DNA from: an uncultured Lachnospiraceae bacterium
GTDB taxonomy: Bacteria > Bacillota > Clostridia > Lachnospirales > Lachnospiraceae
Direction: 5' to 3'
NCBI GenBank assembly: GCA_902476645.1
Contig: CABSEG010000076.1
Location: 1 to 13,569 of the forward strand
DNA length: 13,569 nucleotides
Under the pieces are notes generated by a model. It did not search any database, was not told the DNA's origin, and saw only the letters and a program-made list of their open reading frames with translations. Of the stretch, positions 6,039 through 13,323 are shown in pieces; the first letter of the stretch is position 1; each line of letters opens with the position of its first letter. Made by a program: the position numbers and the translations under genes.

Positions 6039-7319
6039 ATGACACCAATGGAAAAATGGAGGAAAACGGCTGCCTCCTATACCACGGCCTGTGCATTTCA
6101 CATCACGGCATTTCTGAAATGGGTTATCATCGGCCTTCTGATGGGCGTTACCGTAGGTCTTGCAGGAACCTGTTTCTCTCTGCTACTGACGCAGGCCAAT
6201 CAATTTAGGACTACCTATCCGCTGATCGTCCTTGCCCTTCCTGTGGCAGGCTTGGCCATTGTGCTCCTTTACCGTCTGTTTAAAGACACCAATGACACTG
6301 GCACCAATATGGTGATTGCGTCCATCCAGAATTCATCTGAGATACCCTTTCAAATGGCGCCGCTGATCTTTCTTTCCACGATTCTGACACAACTTTGTGG
6401 CGGATCTGCAGGTCGCGAGGGAGCCGCGCTCCAGCTTGGAGGCAGCATTGCTAACCGGCTCGGACATACGCTGCATTTGGACGCAAACAGCCGCCGTACC
6501 ACTATTATGTGCGGCATGAGCGCCGGTTTCTCGGCCCTGTTTGGCACGCCCCTGGCTGCGGCTATTTTTTCCATGGAGGTGATCAGCATCGGCATCATGC
6601 ACTATTCCGCTCTGGTTCCAAGTGTGATCGCCTCATATACTGCTTTTTTTATCGCACAGTTTCTGGGATGTCATGCTGAAAGCTTTCCAGTCACAGATCT
6701 CATTGCTGCGACACCTTGGTCTCTGTCTAAGATATTGGTATTCGGTGCCGGAACTGCCGCAATCAGCATCCTGTTTTGTATCGTGCTCCACCTTTCTGAG
6801 CGCACTTACAAAAAATGGTTTCCCAGTCCTTTGTTAAGAATCTTTGTGGGCGGTTTCCTGGTCCTGCTGCTTGCGGAAGTCCTGGGAAACCAGCGATACC
6901 TTGGCTCCGGCATGTCAATCATCGAACATATTTTTACCCAGGGAACTACCGAATGGTATGTCTTTCTGCTGAAAATAGTATTTACCGCACTTACCCTGGG
7001 GGCCGGATATAAAGGAGGTGAAATTGTCCCCTCTCTTTGTATCGGCGCCGCTTTTGGCTGTTTAACGGCCCCGCTTTTGGGCCTGCCCTCCGACCTGGCT
7101 TCTGCCTGCGGTATGGCCGGTGTTTTCTGTGGCGTCACCAATTGCCCGATTACCTCCCTTCTGATCTCCTTTGAATTGTTTGGATTCGAGGGGATGCCTT
7201 TTTATCTGGTAACCATTGCGGCCAGCTATATGTTATCCGGTCGGTACGGTCTATACCGGGCTCAGAAAATCATCTATGCAAAAACAGAAACCCGCTACAT
7301 AAACAAAAAGGCGCACTAA
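6039..7319 (+). CDS. CLC-family anion channel/transporter, possibly fluoride-type
   Basis: 426 residues, a normal length for a bacterial CLC membrane core, with hydrophobic helices throughout and no CBS domains. GREGAALQ (125-132) carries the gating glutamate Glu127, MSAGFSALFGTPLAAAIFSMEV (160-181) is the classic following segment, and GGEIVPSLCIGAAFG (326-340) replaces the GIFAP loop. The first selectivity loop, GSGIP in chloride-type CLCs, reads TGTNM (87-91). Members of the fluoride/proton-antiporting CLC-F clade also lose that serine, so fluoride export is a reasonable inference but not shown. The start at 6039 lies downstream of the predicted transcription start and has AAGAGG 12 nt upstream. 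The longer frame from 5916 is excluded by the promoter. Confidence 0.9.
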   Translation: MTPMEKWRKTAASYTTACAFHITAFLKWVIIGLLMGVTVGLAGTCFSLLLTQANQFRTTYPLIVLALPVAGLAIVLLYRLFKDTNDTGTNMVIASIQNSSEIPFQMAPLIFLSTILTQLCGGSAGREGAALQLGGSIANRLGHTLHLDANSRRTTIMCGMSAGFSALFGTPLAAAIFSMEVISIGIMHYSALVPSVIASYTAFFIAQFLGCHAESFPVTDLIAATPWSLSKILVFGAGTAAISILFCIVLHLSERTYKKWFPSPLLRIFVGGFLVLLLAEVLGNQRYLGSGMSIIEHIFTQGTTEWYVFLLKIVFTALTLGAGYKGGEIVPSLCIGAAFGCLTAPLLGLPSDLASACGMAGVFCGVTNCPITSLLISFELFGFEGMPFYLVTIAASYMLSGRYGLYRAQKIIYAKTETRYINKKAH

Positions 7320-7356
7320 TGCTCACCCTACGGATACCATCTAAAAAGAAGGAACC

Positions 7357-8133
7357 TTATAAAAGGCTCTGATAAATGGCCAGATCTCTGTCGGTAAACA
7401 CATTGAAAATCACCTGCTGAATAGGGCTCTCTTTTTCTAAGAAAGAAGTAACCGTTTCCGTTGCAATTTGGGCTGCTTTTTCTTGAGGAAAACAAAATAC
7501 TCCCGTTGAAATACAACAGAATGCTATAGACCGCACTCCATAAGAAGCAGCTAACTCCAGACAGGATCGGTAACAACTAGCCAGCAGTTCACAATCCCTT
7601 TTTCGCAAAGAACCTGATACCACCGGTCCCACCGTATGCAACACGTACCTGCAGGGAAGATTGTAGGCAGGCGTAATTTTGGCCCCTCCAGTCTCCTCCG
7701 CATGACCCTGGGCCTGCATGATCTCATTGCATTTAATCCGAAGCTGAACGCCGGAGAGGGAATGAATCATGTTATCAATGCAGGAATGACAGGGCTGCCA
7801 GCAGCCAAGTAAGGCGCTGTTTGCCGCATTTACAATCGCATCACAGCGCAGTCTTGTAATATCCCCCTGCCAGAGGGTTATGTGGGGATCGGATCCGGAG
7901 GCAGGTAAATCCCTGACATCTATAATTCCTCTCTGACGTATCAATTCTGTCAAATACGCATCCTGCACTTTTAAAAATTCCTTCGAAGCAGGGTAGGGAG
8001 GACGCACGTTTAACAGAGAGCGCAAAAGCCGCCATTGTTCCATTTCCCCTTCAGGTATTGTATAATCCTTATACTGGGGCATTTCATTCTGAAGTTCTCG
8101 GATTAGATATCTCCTTCGCTCCTCCTGATTCAT
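7357..8133 (-). CDS. Zinc-type macrodomain ADP-ribosyl hydrolase, paired with the sirtuin
   Basis: 258 residues. An N-terminal helical extension (about 1-85) precedes the macrodomain. Visible signatures are GDIT (90-93), VNAAN (101-105), the Cys/His-rich GCWQPCHSCIDNMIH (110-124), TGGAKIT (148-154), HTVGP (166-170) and CISTGVFCFP (207-216). The Cys-His-Cys cluster after VNAAN marks the zinc-dependent macrodomains found linked to class M sirtuins. These remove ADP-ribose from proteins modified by the partner. The start at 8133 has AAGGAGGGGG upstream and overlaps the sirtuin stop as ATGA. A longer frame to 8190 would run inside the sirtuin gene and lacks a ribosome site. It is convergent with the CLC gene, with only 37 nt between stops and no convincing terminator. 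Confidence 0.93.
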   Translation of the reverse strand: MNQEERRRYLIRELQNEMPQYKDYTIPEGEMEQWRLLRSLLNVRPPYPASKEFLKVQDAYLTELIRQRGIIDVRDLPASGSDPHITLWQGDITRLRCDAIVNAANSALLGCWQPCHSCIDNMIHSLSGVQLRIKCNEIMQAQGHAEETGGAKITPAYNLPCRYVLHTVGPVVSGSLRKRDCELLASCYRSCLELAASYGVRSIAFCCISTGVFCFPQEKAAQIATETVTSFLEKESPIQQVIFNVFTDRDLAIYQSLL

Positions 8134-8978
8134 AATACATCCCCCTCCTTCGTTAAAGCAAGAATCTGTCCAATATCTCCGTCTATGCAAAGGGAACGGT
8201 CTCTGATTTCCACAGGCGCATAAGCCTCACCGAAATTGATGCAGATATACGTAGCCCTGGGATTGCGATACGTCATTTCCCAAAAGGGATATTTGATAAT
8301 TCCAGGGGTATTGCTTCCCACCCCCAGCTCCAGAAATAATATCTTTCTGCCATTACGGCGACGCAAAAATTCAGAATAGCGCTCTGCTGCCAGATGCCAG
8401 CCATCATCCTCCACAAAGGTGTCATCGCTGCGCAAATTCATGGTCATGGGTTTTCCGCAAACCGGACAGTGTGGTATCAGCTCAGAAGGTATGCGCATCT
8501 GCCTCTGTTCACGAACCATTCTGCGCACAGTATCCTCATTATCATAAGTCATTTGATGGCAGGGCTCCATACACTGCCACAGGCCGTAGTCCCCCTGGGT
8601 ATAAAACAGGCGGCGTTTGTCATAGCCGACTGTTTGAAACTGATGATCCACATTGGTAGTTATCACAAAGTAATCTTTGTCCTCTATCAGCTCAAGCAAC
8701 CGTTGATAGACAGGTTCCGGCGCATCCGTATAACGATTGCAGAAAATATAGCGGCTCCAGTAAGCCCAGTACTCTTCCTGGGTTTGAAAGGGGTAGAATC
8801 CGCCGGAATACATATCCGGAAAATGATACACTTTTATAAAATCGGAGAAATAATGTTCAAATCGTTCTCCCGTATAGGTAAAGCCTGCCGATGCAGATAG
8901 TCCCGCTCCCGCTCCGATGACTACGGCATCCGCGTCTGCAATCCGCTCCCTTAATTCTGCTGTCTTTTTTCTGCTCAT
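8130..8978 (-). CDS. Class M sirtuin (SirTM), candidate protein ADP-ribosyltransferase
   Basis: 282 residues with a sirtuin Rossmann core. The NAD loop is GAGAGLSASAGFTYTGERF (22-40), differing from the GAGxSxxSGIPxFR of deacetylase sirtuins. ITTNVDHQFQ (106-115) is the catalytic Asn/Asp region. At the position of the deacetylase catalytic His the sequence is TQGDYG (127-132), with Gln128. The zinc-binding cysteines are Cys136, Cys140, Cys171 and Cys174. LELGVGSNTPGIIKYPFW (217-234) is the C-terminal NAD-binding part. Loss of the His is the known mark of SirTM enzymes, which ADP-ribosylate proteins instead of deacylating them. The start has AGAGGA upstream. It forms a two-gene operon with the macrodomain. 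No lipoate ligase or GcvH-like target protein is seen. Confidence 0.93.
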   Translation of the reverse strand: MSRKKTAELRERIADADAVVIGAGAGLSASAGFTYTGERFEHYFSDFIKVYHFPDMYSGGFYPFQTQEEYWAYWSRYIFCNRYTDAPEPVYQRLLELIEDKDYFVITTNVDHQFQTVGYDKRRLFYTQGDYGLWQCMEPCHQMTYDNEDTVRRMVREQRQMRIPSELIPHCPVCGKPMTMNLRSDDTFVEDDGWHLAAERYSEFLRRRNGRKILFLELGVGSNTPGIIKYPFWEMTYRNPRATYICINFGEAYAPVEIRDRSLCIDGDIGQILALTKEGDVL

Positions 8979-9018
8979 TTTTGTTTCCTCTTTTCTTATC
9001 GGCTTTTATACAGCCGTT

Positions 9019-9047
9019 ATTCTATCCTTTAATTAATGATATCTGAA
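9019..9047 (-). promoter_or_regulatory. Candidate promoter of the sirtuin/macrodomain operon
   Basis: On the minus strand TTCAGA (9042-9047, 4/6) and TAGAAT (9019-9024, 5/6) with a 17-bp spacer. The transcript would start near 9012, giving a leader of about 35 nt before the sirtuin start at 8978. Confidence 0.45.
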
Positions 9048-9123
9048 TTTGCGACTGCCGTAAAGTAAGCACTTTTCAGTGTCATAGTCACCCGGAGGAT
9101 ACTGTATACTGCTATCTGAGCAG

Positions 9124-9153
9124 AAAAATCGGGTGCGACAAATCGCACCCGAT
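9124..9153 (-). terminator. Rho-independent terminator of pckA
   Basis: Perfect 10-bp arms ATCGGGTGCG and CGCACCCGAT around a 6-nt loop (stem at 9128-9153), followed on the minus strand by a T run (9124-9128). It lies about 25 nt past the pckA stop. It is the strongest U-tract terminator in the window. Confidence 0.88.
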
Positions 9154-9177
9154 ACATGTTCAAAATGAATCTATCTA

Positions 9178-10782
9178 TTAAACCTGAGGACCAGCTGCAA
9201 CCAGTGCCTTACCAGCCTCATTTCCTTCATATTTTGCAAAGTTCTTGATGAATCTCTGTGCCAGATCCTTCGCCTTCTTCTCCCATTCAGCAACATCTGC
9301 ATAGGTATCGCGCGGATCCAGAATGTTGGTGTCTACACCCGGAAGCTCTGTGGGCACTTCAATGTTGAAGTACGGAATCTTCTTTGTGGGCGCTTTCAGG
9401 ATATCGCCGTTTAAGATGGCATCGATGATACCACGGGTATCACGGATCGAGATACGCTTGCCGGTTCCGTTCCATCCGGTATTTACCAGGTAAGCTTTGG
9501 CTCCGCTCATCTCCATTCTCTTAACCAGCTCTTCTGCATACTTTGTGGGATGCAGCTCCAGGAATGCCTGACCGAAGCAAGCTGAGAAGGTAGGCGTAGG
9601 CTCCGTAATGCCGCGCTCTGTTCCAGCCAGCTTAGCTGTAAAGCCTGACAGGAAGTAGTACTGTGTCTGCTCCGGAGTCAGAATGGATACCGGCGGGAGT
9701 ACGCCGAATGCATCTGCGGACAGGAAGATCACTTCCTTAGCTGCCGGTGCGGTGGAAACCGGACGTACGATATTCTTGATATGATCGATCGGATAAGATA
9801 CACGGGTGTTCTCCGTCACGCTCTTATCATCAAAATCGATCTTGCCGTCTGCATCCAGGGTTACGTTCTCAAGAAGCGCATTGCGCTTGATTGCATTGTA
9901 GATATCCGGCTCGGATTCCTTGTCCAGATTGATAACCTTTGCGTAGCAGCCGCCCTCGAAGTTGAATACTCCGTTGTCGTCCCAGCCATGCTCATCATCA
10001 CCGATCAGCAGACGCTTGGGATCTGTGGACAGCGTCGTTTTACCTGTTCCGGACAGACCGAAGAAGATAGCCGTATTCTCGCCGTTCATATCTGTATTTG
10101 CAGAGCAGTGCATGGAAGCGATGCCCTTTAACGGCAGATAGTAATTCATCATAGAGAACATACCCTTCTTCATCTCTCCGCCGTACCATGTATTCACGAT
10201 AACCTGCTCACGGCTGGTGATATTGAACATTACGGCAGTCTCTGAGTTCAGACCTAACTCTTTGTAGTTCTCTACTTTTGCCTTGGAAGCATTGTAAACG
10301 ACGAAATCAGGCTCAAAATCCTTCAACTCTTCCTCTGTGGGCTGAATGAACATGTTCGTTACAAAGTGAGCCTGCCATGCCACTTCCATGATAAAACGGA
10401 TGGCCATGCGCGTATCTTTATTGGCACCGCAGAATGCGTCTACCACAAACAGTCTCTTATTTGAGAGCTCTTTCAATGCGATGTCCTTAACGGTATTCCA
10501 GGCTTCCTGGGTTGCCGGATGATTGTCATTCTTATATTCGTCGGATGTCCACCATACCGTATCTTTTGAATTCTCATCTACAACGATAAATTTGTCTTTC
10601 GGTGAACGGCCTGTATATTCTCCAGTCATTACATTTACGGCACCGAGTTCGCTCACCTGTCCTTTTTCAAAACCTTCCAGATCAGCTTTTGTCTCCTCTT
10701 CAAATAATACTTCATAAGAAGGATTGTGCACAATTTCAATGGTTCCTGTAATGCCATACTTGCTTAAATTCATTTCTGCCAT
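9178..10782 (-). CDS. pckA: Phosphoenolpyruvate carboxykinase (ATP)
   Basis: 534 residues, full family length. It catalyses the reversible reaction oxaloacetate + ATP = PEP + CO2 + ADP. In gluconeogenesis it makes PEP, while in many fermentative gut anaerobes it runs toward oxaloacetate and conserves ATP on the route to succinate. Motifs are TGRSPKDKF (57-65), NTWYGGEMKKGMFS (197-210), the kinase P-loop GLSGTGKTT (242-250) and the metal-binding IGDDEHGWD (260-268). The C-terminal region includes NTGWNGTGKRISI. The start at 10782 has AGAGG 11 nt upstream. An alternative Met three codons later is further from that site. It has its own promoter, a structured leader and a terminator, so it is probably monocistronic, though read-through from ogt-tag is possible. 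Many codons are of the high-expression type. Confidence 0.98.
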   Translation of the reverse strand: MAEMNLSKYGITGTIEIVHNPSYEVLFEEETKADLEGFEKGQVSELGAVNVMTGEYTGRSPKDKFIVVDENSKDTVWWTSDEYKNDNHPATQEAWNTVKDIALKELSNKRLFVVDAFCGANKDTRMAIRFIMEVAWQAHFVTNMFIQPTEEELKDFEPDFVVYNASKAKVENYKELGLNSETAVMFNITSREQVIVNTWYGGEMKKGMFSMMNYYLPLKGIASMHCSANTDMNGENTAIFFGLSGTGKTTLSTDPKRLLIGDDEHGWDDNGVFNFEGGCYAKVINLDKESEPDIYNAIKRNALLENVTLDADGKIDFDDKSVTENTRVSYPIDHIKNIVRPVSTAPAAKEVIFLSADAFGVLPPVSILTPEQTQYYFLSGFTAKLAGTERGITEPTPTFSACFGQAFLELHPTKYAEELVKRMEMSGAKAYLVNTGWNGTGKRISIRDTRGIIDAILNGDILKAPTKKIPYFNIEVPTELPGVDTNILDPRDTYADVAEWEKKAKDLAQRFIKNFAKYEGNEAGKALVAAGPQV

Positions 10783-10819
10783 CTTGTGTTTTACCTCTTT
10801 TCTTTAATAATTTGGTAGG

Positions 10820-10875
10820 ATATGATAAACCTTTTTATCAAAGACCTTATCATATTTCAGGAAGTGCTGTCTTCC
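10820..10875 (-). promoter_or_regulatory. Structured 5' leader of pckA
   Basis: Within the roughly 100-nt leader between the predicted transcription start and the ribosome site there are two hairpins. One has GGAAG/CTTCC arms (10860-10864 and 10871-10875). The other has perfect 9-bp ATATGATAA/TTATCATAT arms (10820-10828 and 10847-10855), with a smaller stem inside its loop. No known riboswitch class was recognised. A role in mRNA stability or control is inference. Confidence 0.4.
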
Positions 10876-10891
10876 AACTCACCTACCCCTA

Positions 10892-10919
10892 ATTATACAT
10901 AATAAATCAATTAAATCAA
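10892..10919 (-). promoter_or_regulatory. Promoter of pckA
   Basis: On the minus strand TTGATT (10914-10919) and a perfect TATAAT (10892-10897) with a 16-bp spacer in a very AT-rich stretch that also has oligo-A/T tracts upstream, an UP-element-like context. It lies just after the tag stop, so pckA can be transcribed independently of ogt-tag. Confidence 0.65.
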
Positions 10920-10949
10920 TAAAAATCCTCTAATTTTTTTTAAAAATGA

Positions 10950-11540
10950 TTATTTTTTAACATTTGATTCTGCTGAATCCTTTCCCTTCCATTCCAGGAA
11001 GCACCCTGCTTCGTGGGAATAGATGACCCCAACTGCCTGCATATAGGCATAGATAATGGTGGTTCCTACAAATTTCATCCCACGCTTCTTCAAATCTTTG
11101 GATACGGCGTCTGACAATTCGGAACTGGAACGTCCCTTTTCATACAGGATTTTTCCCCCGGTCCAATGCCACAGATAATTAGAAAAACTGCCATACTCCT
11201 TTTGTATGGCCCGAAAAATATTTGCGTTGTTCACAGCTGCCTCTATTTTTCGCCGGTTTCGTATGATACCGGAATTTTTCTGCAGAGCCTGCATTTTCTC
11301 TTCCCCATAATTGCAGACTTTCTCCAGCTCAAAATCATCAAAGGCCTGTCGAAATGCCTCCTGCTTATTCAACACGCATTCCCAGGAAAGTCCTGCCTGA
11401 AAACATTCCAAAATCAACATTTCAAATAGCTTTCGGTCATCATATACGGGAACTCCCCATTCTTCGTCGTGGTAACGTATATATCTCTGATTTTTGGGAT
11501 TTGCCCAGAAACATCTGCATTTCTTATCTGCCCATTCCAT
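10950..11540 (-). CDS. tag: DNA-3-methyladenine glycosylase I
   Basis: 196 residues against about 187 for the E. coli enzyme. It removes 3-methyladenine from alkylated DNA, the first step of base excision repair. Seen here are the zinc ligands expected from the family (Cys10 in CRCFWA, His24 in YHDEEWG, His176 and Cys180 in YSHEAGC), Glu45 and Trp53 in LECFQAGLSWE, the helix-hairpin region GIIRNRRKI (91-99), and KKRGMKFVGTTIIYAYMQAVG (151-171). The start MEWADKKCRCFW at 11540 has GGAGG six nt upstream. The frame runs 22 codons further upstream inside ogt without a ribosome site. It overlaps ogt by 17 nt, so the two repair enzymes are coupled. No hairpin terminator follows, only A/T tracts, so transcription may run into pckA. 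Confidence 0.96.
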   Translation of the reverse strand: MEWADKKCRCFWANPKNQRYIRYHDEEWGVPVYDDRKLFEMLILECFQAGLSWECVLNKQEAFRQAFDDFELEKVCNYGEEKMQALQKNSGIIRNRRKIEAAVNNANIFRAIQKEYGSFSNYLWHWTGGKILYEKGRSSSELSDAVSKDLKKRGMKFVGTTIIYAYMQAVGVIYSHEAGCFLEWKGKDSAESNVKK

Positions 11541-12090
11541 ATATGCCTCCAGTAAGAGCGGTTCCCTTTTGGGGAACAAACAAGTGCGACATTGGGACGC
11601 CTTCATGTTTTAAAAGTTGGATCTTAAGATCGATTCCCCCTGCATAGCCTGTCAGGCTGCCGTTGGATCCAACCACCCGGTGACATGGAATGATGATGGA
11701 AATCGGATTATGTCCCACCGCCCCGCCGACCGCCTGACCGGACATACTTTTTCTTCCCATTTTAACAGCCATTTTTTTTGCAATTTCCCCATAGGTAGTA
11801 ATCTGGCCATAGGGAATTTCACAGAGTAATTTCCAAACCTCCTGTCTGAATTCGCTGCCTGAGGGGGACAGGGGAAGCTTTGAAATCTTCGGTCTTTCTC
11901 CTGCAAAATAGCGGTTTAACCAGTCTTTTGTCTCCTCTAACACCGGCAGAGCACGGTCCCTTACAATGGGCTCTGAAATCGTTTTTTCAAAATATTTTTG
12001 TCCTTCTATCCATAGCCCCACAAGATGAATCCCATCACTGGCAAGTGTAAGCATCCCAACCGGAGATAGATAATCTGCTGTATAATACAT
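11524..12090 (-). CDS. ogt: Methylated-DNA--[protein]-cysteine S-methyltransferase
   Basis: 188 residues. A suicide repair protein that moves the methyl group from O6-methylguanine or O4-methylthymine onto its own cysteine. The active-site motif IPCHRVV (134-140) has the acceptor Cys136. The DNA-binding part FRQEVWKLLCEIPYGQITTYGEIAKKM (81-107), the Arg-finger region, AVGGAVGHNP (120-129) and the closing GYAGGIDLKIQLLKHEG (148-164) are all intact. About 24 residues follow that last motif, a slightly longer tail than usual, and their codons contain the tag ribosome site and start. The start at 12090 has GGAGGA six nt upstream. An ATG 24 nt earlier is less well placed. No AraC/Ada regulator domain is fused. 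Confidence 0.96.
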   Translation of the reverse strand: MYYTADYLSPVGMLTLASDGIHLVGLWIEGQKYFEKTISEPIVRDRALPVLEETKDWLNRYFAGERPKISKLPLSPSGSEFRQEVWKLLCEIPYGQITTYGEIAKKMAVKMGRKSMSGQAVGGAVGHNPISIIIPCHRVVGSNGSLTGYAGGIDLKIQLLKHEGVPMSHLFVPQKGTALTGGIYGMGR

Positions 12091-12165
12091 AAATAATCCT
12101 CCATAGATTCCCACAGATTGCCATCCGCAGGTCCTTACAAATTTTATGCCATTCTGTATTTTTCT

Positions 12166-12188
12166 ATTATAGCATACTTTTCTGCTTT
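12166..12188 (-). promoter_or_regulatory. Candidate extended -10 promoter for ogt-tag
   Basis: On the minus strand TATGCTATAAT contains a perfect TATAAT (12166-12171) with an upstream TG one base before it, the extended -10 form that tolerates a poor -35. The best -35 at normal spacing is only GTGGAT/TGGATA near 12188-12194. The leader to the ogt start would be about 70 nt. Confidence 0.5.
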
Positions 12189-12217
12189 ATCCACCCTTGC
12201 TTGGATTCAATTTTTTC

Positions 12218-12248
12218 TTGACGTAAAGTTAGCTTTAAGGATTATAAT
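12218..12248 (+). promoter_or_regulatory. DUF362 promoter with 19-bp spacer and MerR-type inverted repeat
   Basis: TTGACG (12218-12223) and TATAAT (12243-12248) are separated by 19 bp, longer than the normal 17. The spacer is largely filled by the near-palindrome CGTAAAGTTAGCTTTAAG (12222-12239), in which 7 of 9 arm positions pair around a centre at 12230/12231. A long spacer with a dyad between -35 and -10 is the signature of promoters twisted into activity by MerR-family regulators. The AAAGTT-AGCTTT core resembles AdhR/NmlR-like operators of Firmicutes as I remember them. No MerR gene lies in the window. Confidence 0.6.
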
Positions 12249-12308
12249 AAAAACCATAGTAATCATTTTTTCTTTCAACAGATCTTGACCAAAAAAGGAG
12301 GAATTTTC

Positions 12309-13319
12309 ATGCCAACTCAAAAACCTATACCAGGCACAGGCGGAAATCGTTACATCCCCTATAAAGAACGAACCGGAGGGGAGTCTGTCGTCTATTTTAC
12401 GAGAGATTTATCCGCGGAAGGACTTCGCAGGATTTTTCAACTGGTAAGCACACCTCTAACCGGAAGAATTGGTATCAAACTGCACACAGGTGAGAAAAAT
12501 GGTCCGAATATTATTCCCCGTCCCTGGGTAGAGGCCTTAATTCAAAAAGATCTTCCGGATGCCGCCATTGTAGAGACCAACACATATTATGAAGGCGATC
12601 GTTACACCACTAAGCAGCATCTGGAAACGCTCCGGGTCAATGGCTGGACTTTCTGTCCGGTTGACATCATGGATGCTGAAGGCACTACAGCTCTTCCTAT
12701 TAAAGGCGGTAAATGGTTTATGGAAATGCAGATGGGCAAAAACATTCTGAATTATGATTCTCTGTTCGTGTTGACTCATTTTAAGGGCCACACAAAGGGC
12801 GGCTTTGGGGGCTCCAATAAAAATATCGGGATCGGATGTGCAGATGGACGTATCGGGAAAGCCATGATCCATACTACCCCAGGTTCCAGTGATATGTGGG
12901 ATATCTCCGACGAGGAGTTTATGGAGCGCATGACTGAATCTGCCAAGGCAGTGACAGACCATTTTCAAGACCATATCTGTTTTGTAAATGTTTTGCGCAA
13001 CATGTCGGTTTCCTGCGACTGCGAAGGAACTGCGGCAATGCCCGTAGTCACCCCCAATATTGGCATCGTCGCATCTCTGGATATCCTGGCCGCAGACCAG
13101 GCGGCTGTGGATCTGGTCTACGCACTGGGAGAGCAGGATCACAGAGATTTGGTGGAACGCATAGAAAGCCGTCATGGCCTGCGCCAGCTCACCTACATGA
13201 AAGAACTGGGTATGGGAAATGACCGATATCGCCTGCTCGATATTGACCACGGGAACACGGTGATCACACCTGAAATTGCGGTAAAAGACGTGGTTCCTTT
13301 CAAAACTCAGAATCGGTAA
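12309..13319 (+). CDS. DUF362 domain protein
   Basis: 336 residues, consistent with a single DUF362 domain. The family marker THFKGHTKGGFGGSNKNIGIGC (156-177) is clear. The N-terminal half has RIGIKLHTGEK (53-63) and VETNTYYEGDRYTT (88-101). There is no C-terminal four-cysteine ferredoxin domain, unlike many DUF362 proteins. The only close cysteine pair is SVSCDCEG (233-240), so a cluster cannot be assumed. The biochemical function of the family is not established, though some members lie with redox and iron-sulfur proteins. The start at 12309 has AAAGGAGG upstream at good spacing. An ATG-like start 24 nt earlier has none. The gene stands alone between a MerR-like promoter and a strong hairpin, so it is probably monocistronic and inducible. 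Confidence 0.88.
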   Translation: MPTQKPIPGTGGNRYIPYKERTGGESVVYFTRDLSAEGLRRIFQLVSTPLTGRIGIKLHTGEKNGPNIIPRPWVEALIQKDLPDAAIVETNTYYEGDRYTTKQHLETLRVNGWTFCPVDIMDAEGTTALPIKGGKWFMEMQMGKNILNYDSLFVLTHFKGHTKGGFGGSNKNIGIGCADGRIGKAMIHTTPGSSDMWDISDEEFMERMTESAKAVTDHFQDHICFVNVLRNMSVSCDCEGTAAMPVVTPNIGIVASLDILAADQAAVDLVYALGEQDHRDLVERIESRHGLRQLTYMKELGMGNDRYRLLDIDHGNTVITPEIAVKDVVPFKTQNR

Positions 13320-13323
13320 CAGA

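Noticed and set aside
6034..6042. Two-codon upstream frame (ATG CTA TGA) overlapping the CLC start as ATGA
   Set aside because: It has somewhat better spacing from AAGAGG than the CLC start, but it is too short to distinguish from chance.
7355..7366. Hairpin CCTT-ATAA-AAGG between the converging CLC and macrodomain genes
   Set aside because: A 4-bp A/T-rich stem overlapping the macrodomain stop is too weak to be called a terminator.
8134..8190. Extended start of the macrodomain protein inside the sirtuin gene
   Set aside because: No ribosome site, whereas the start at 8133 has AAGGAGGGGG and the ATGA overlap with the sirtuin stop.
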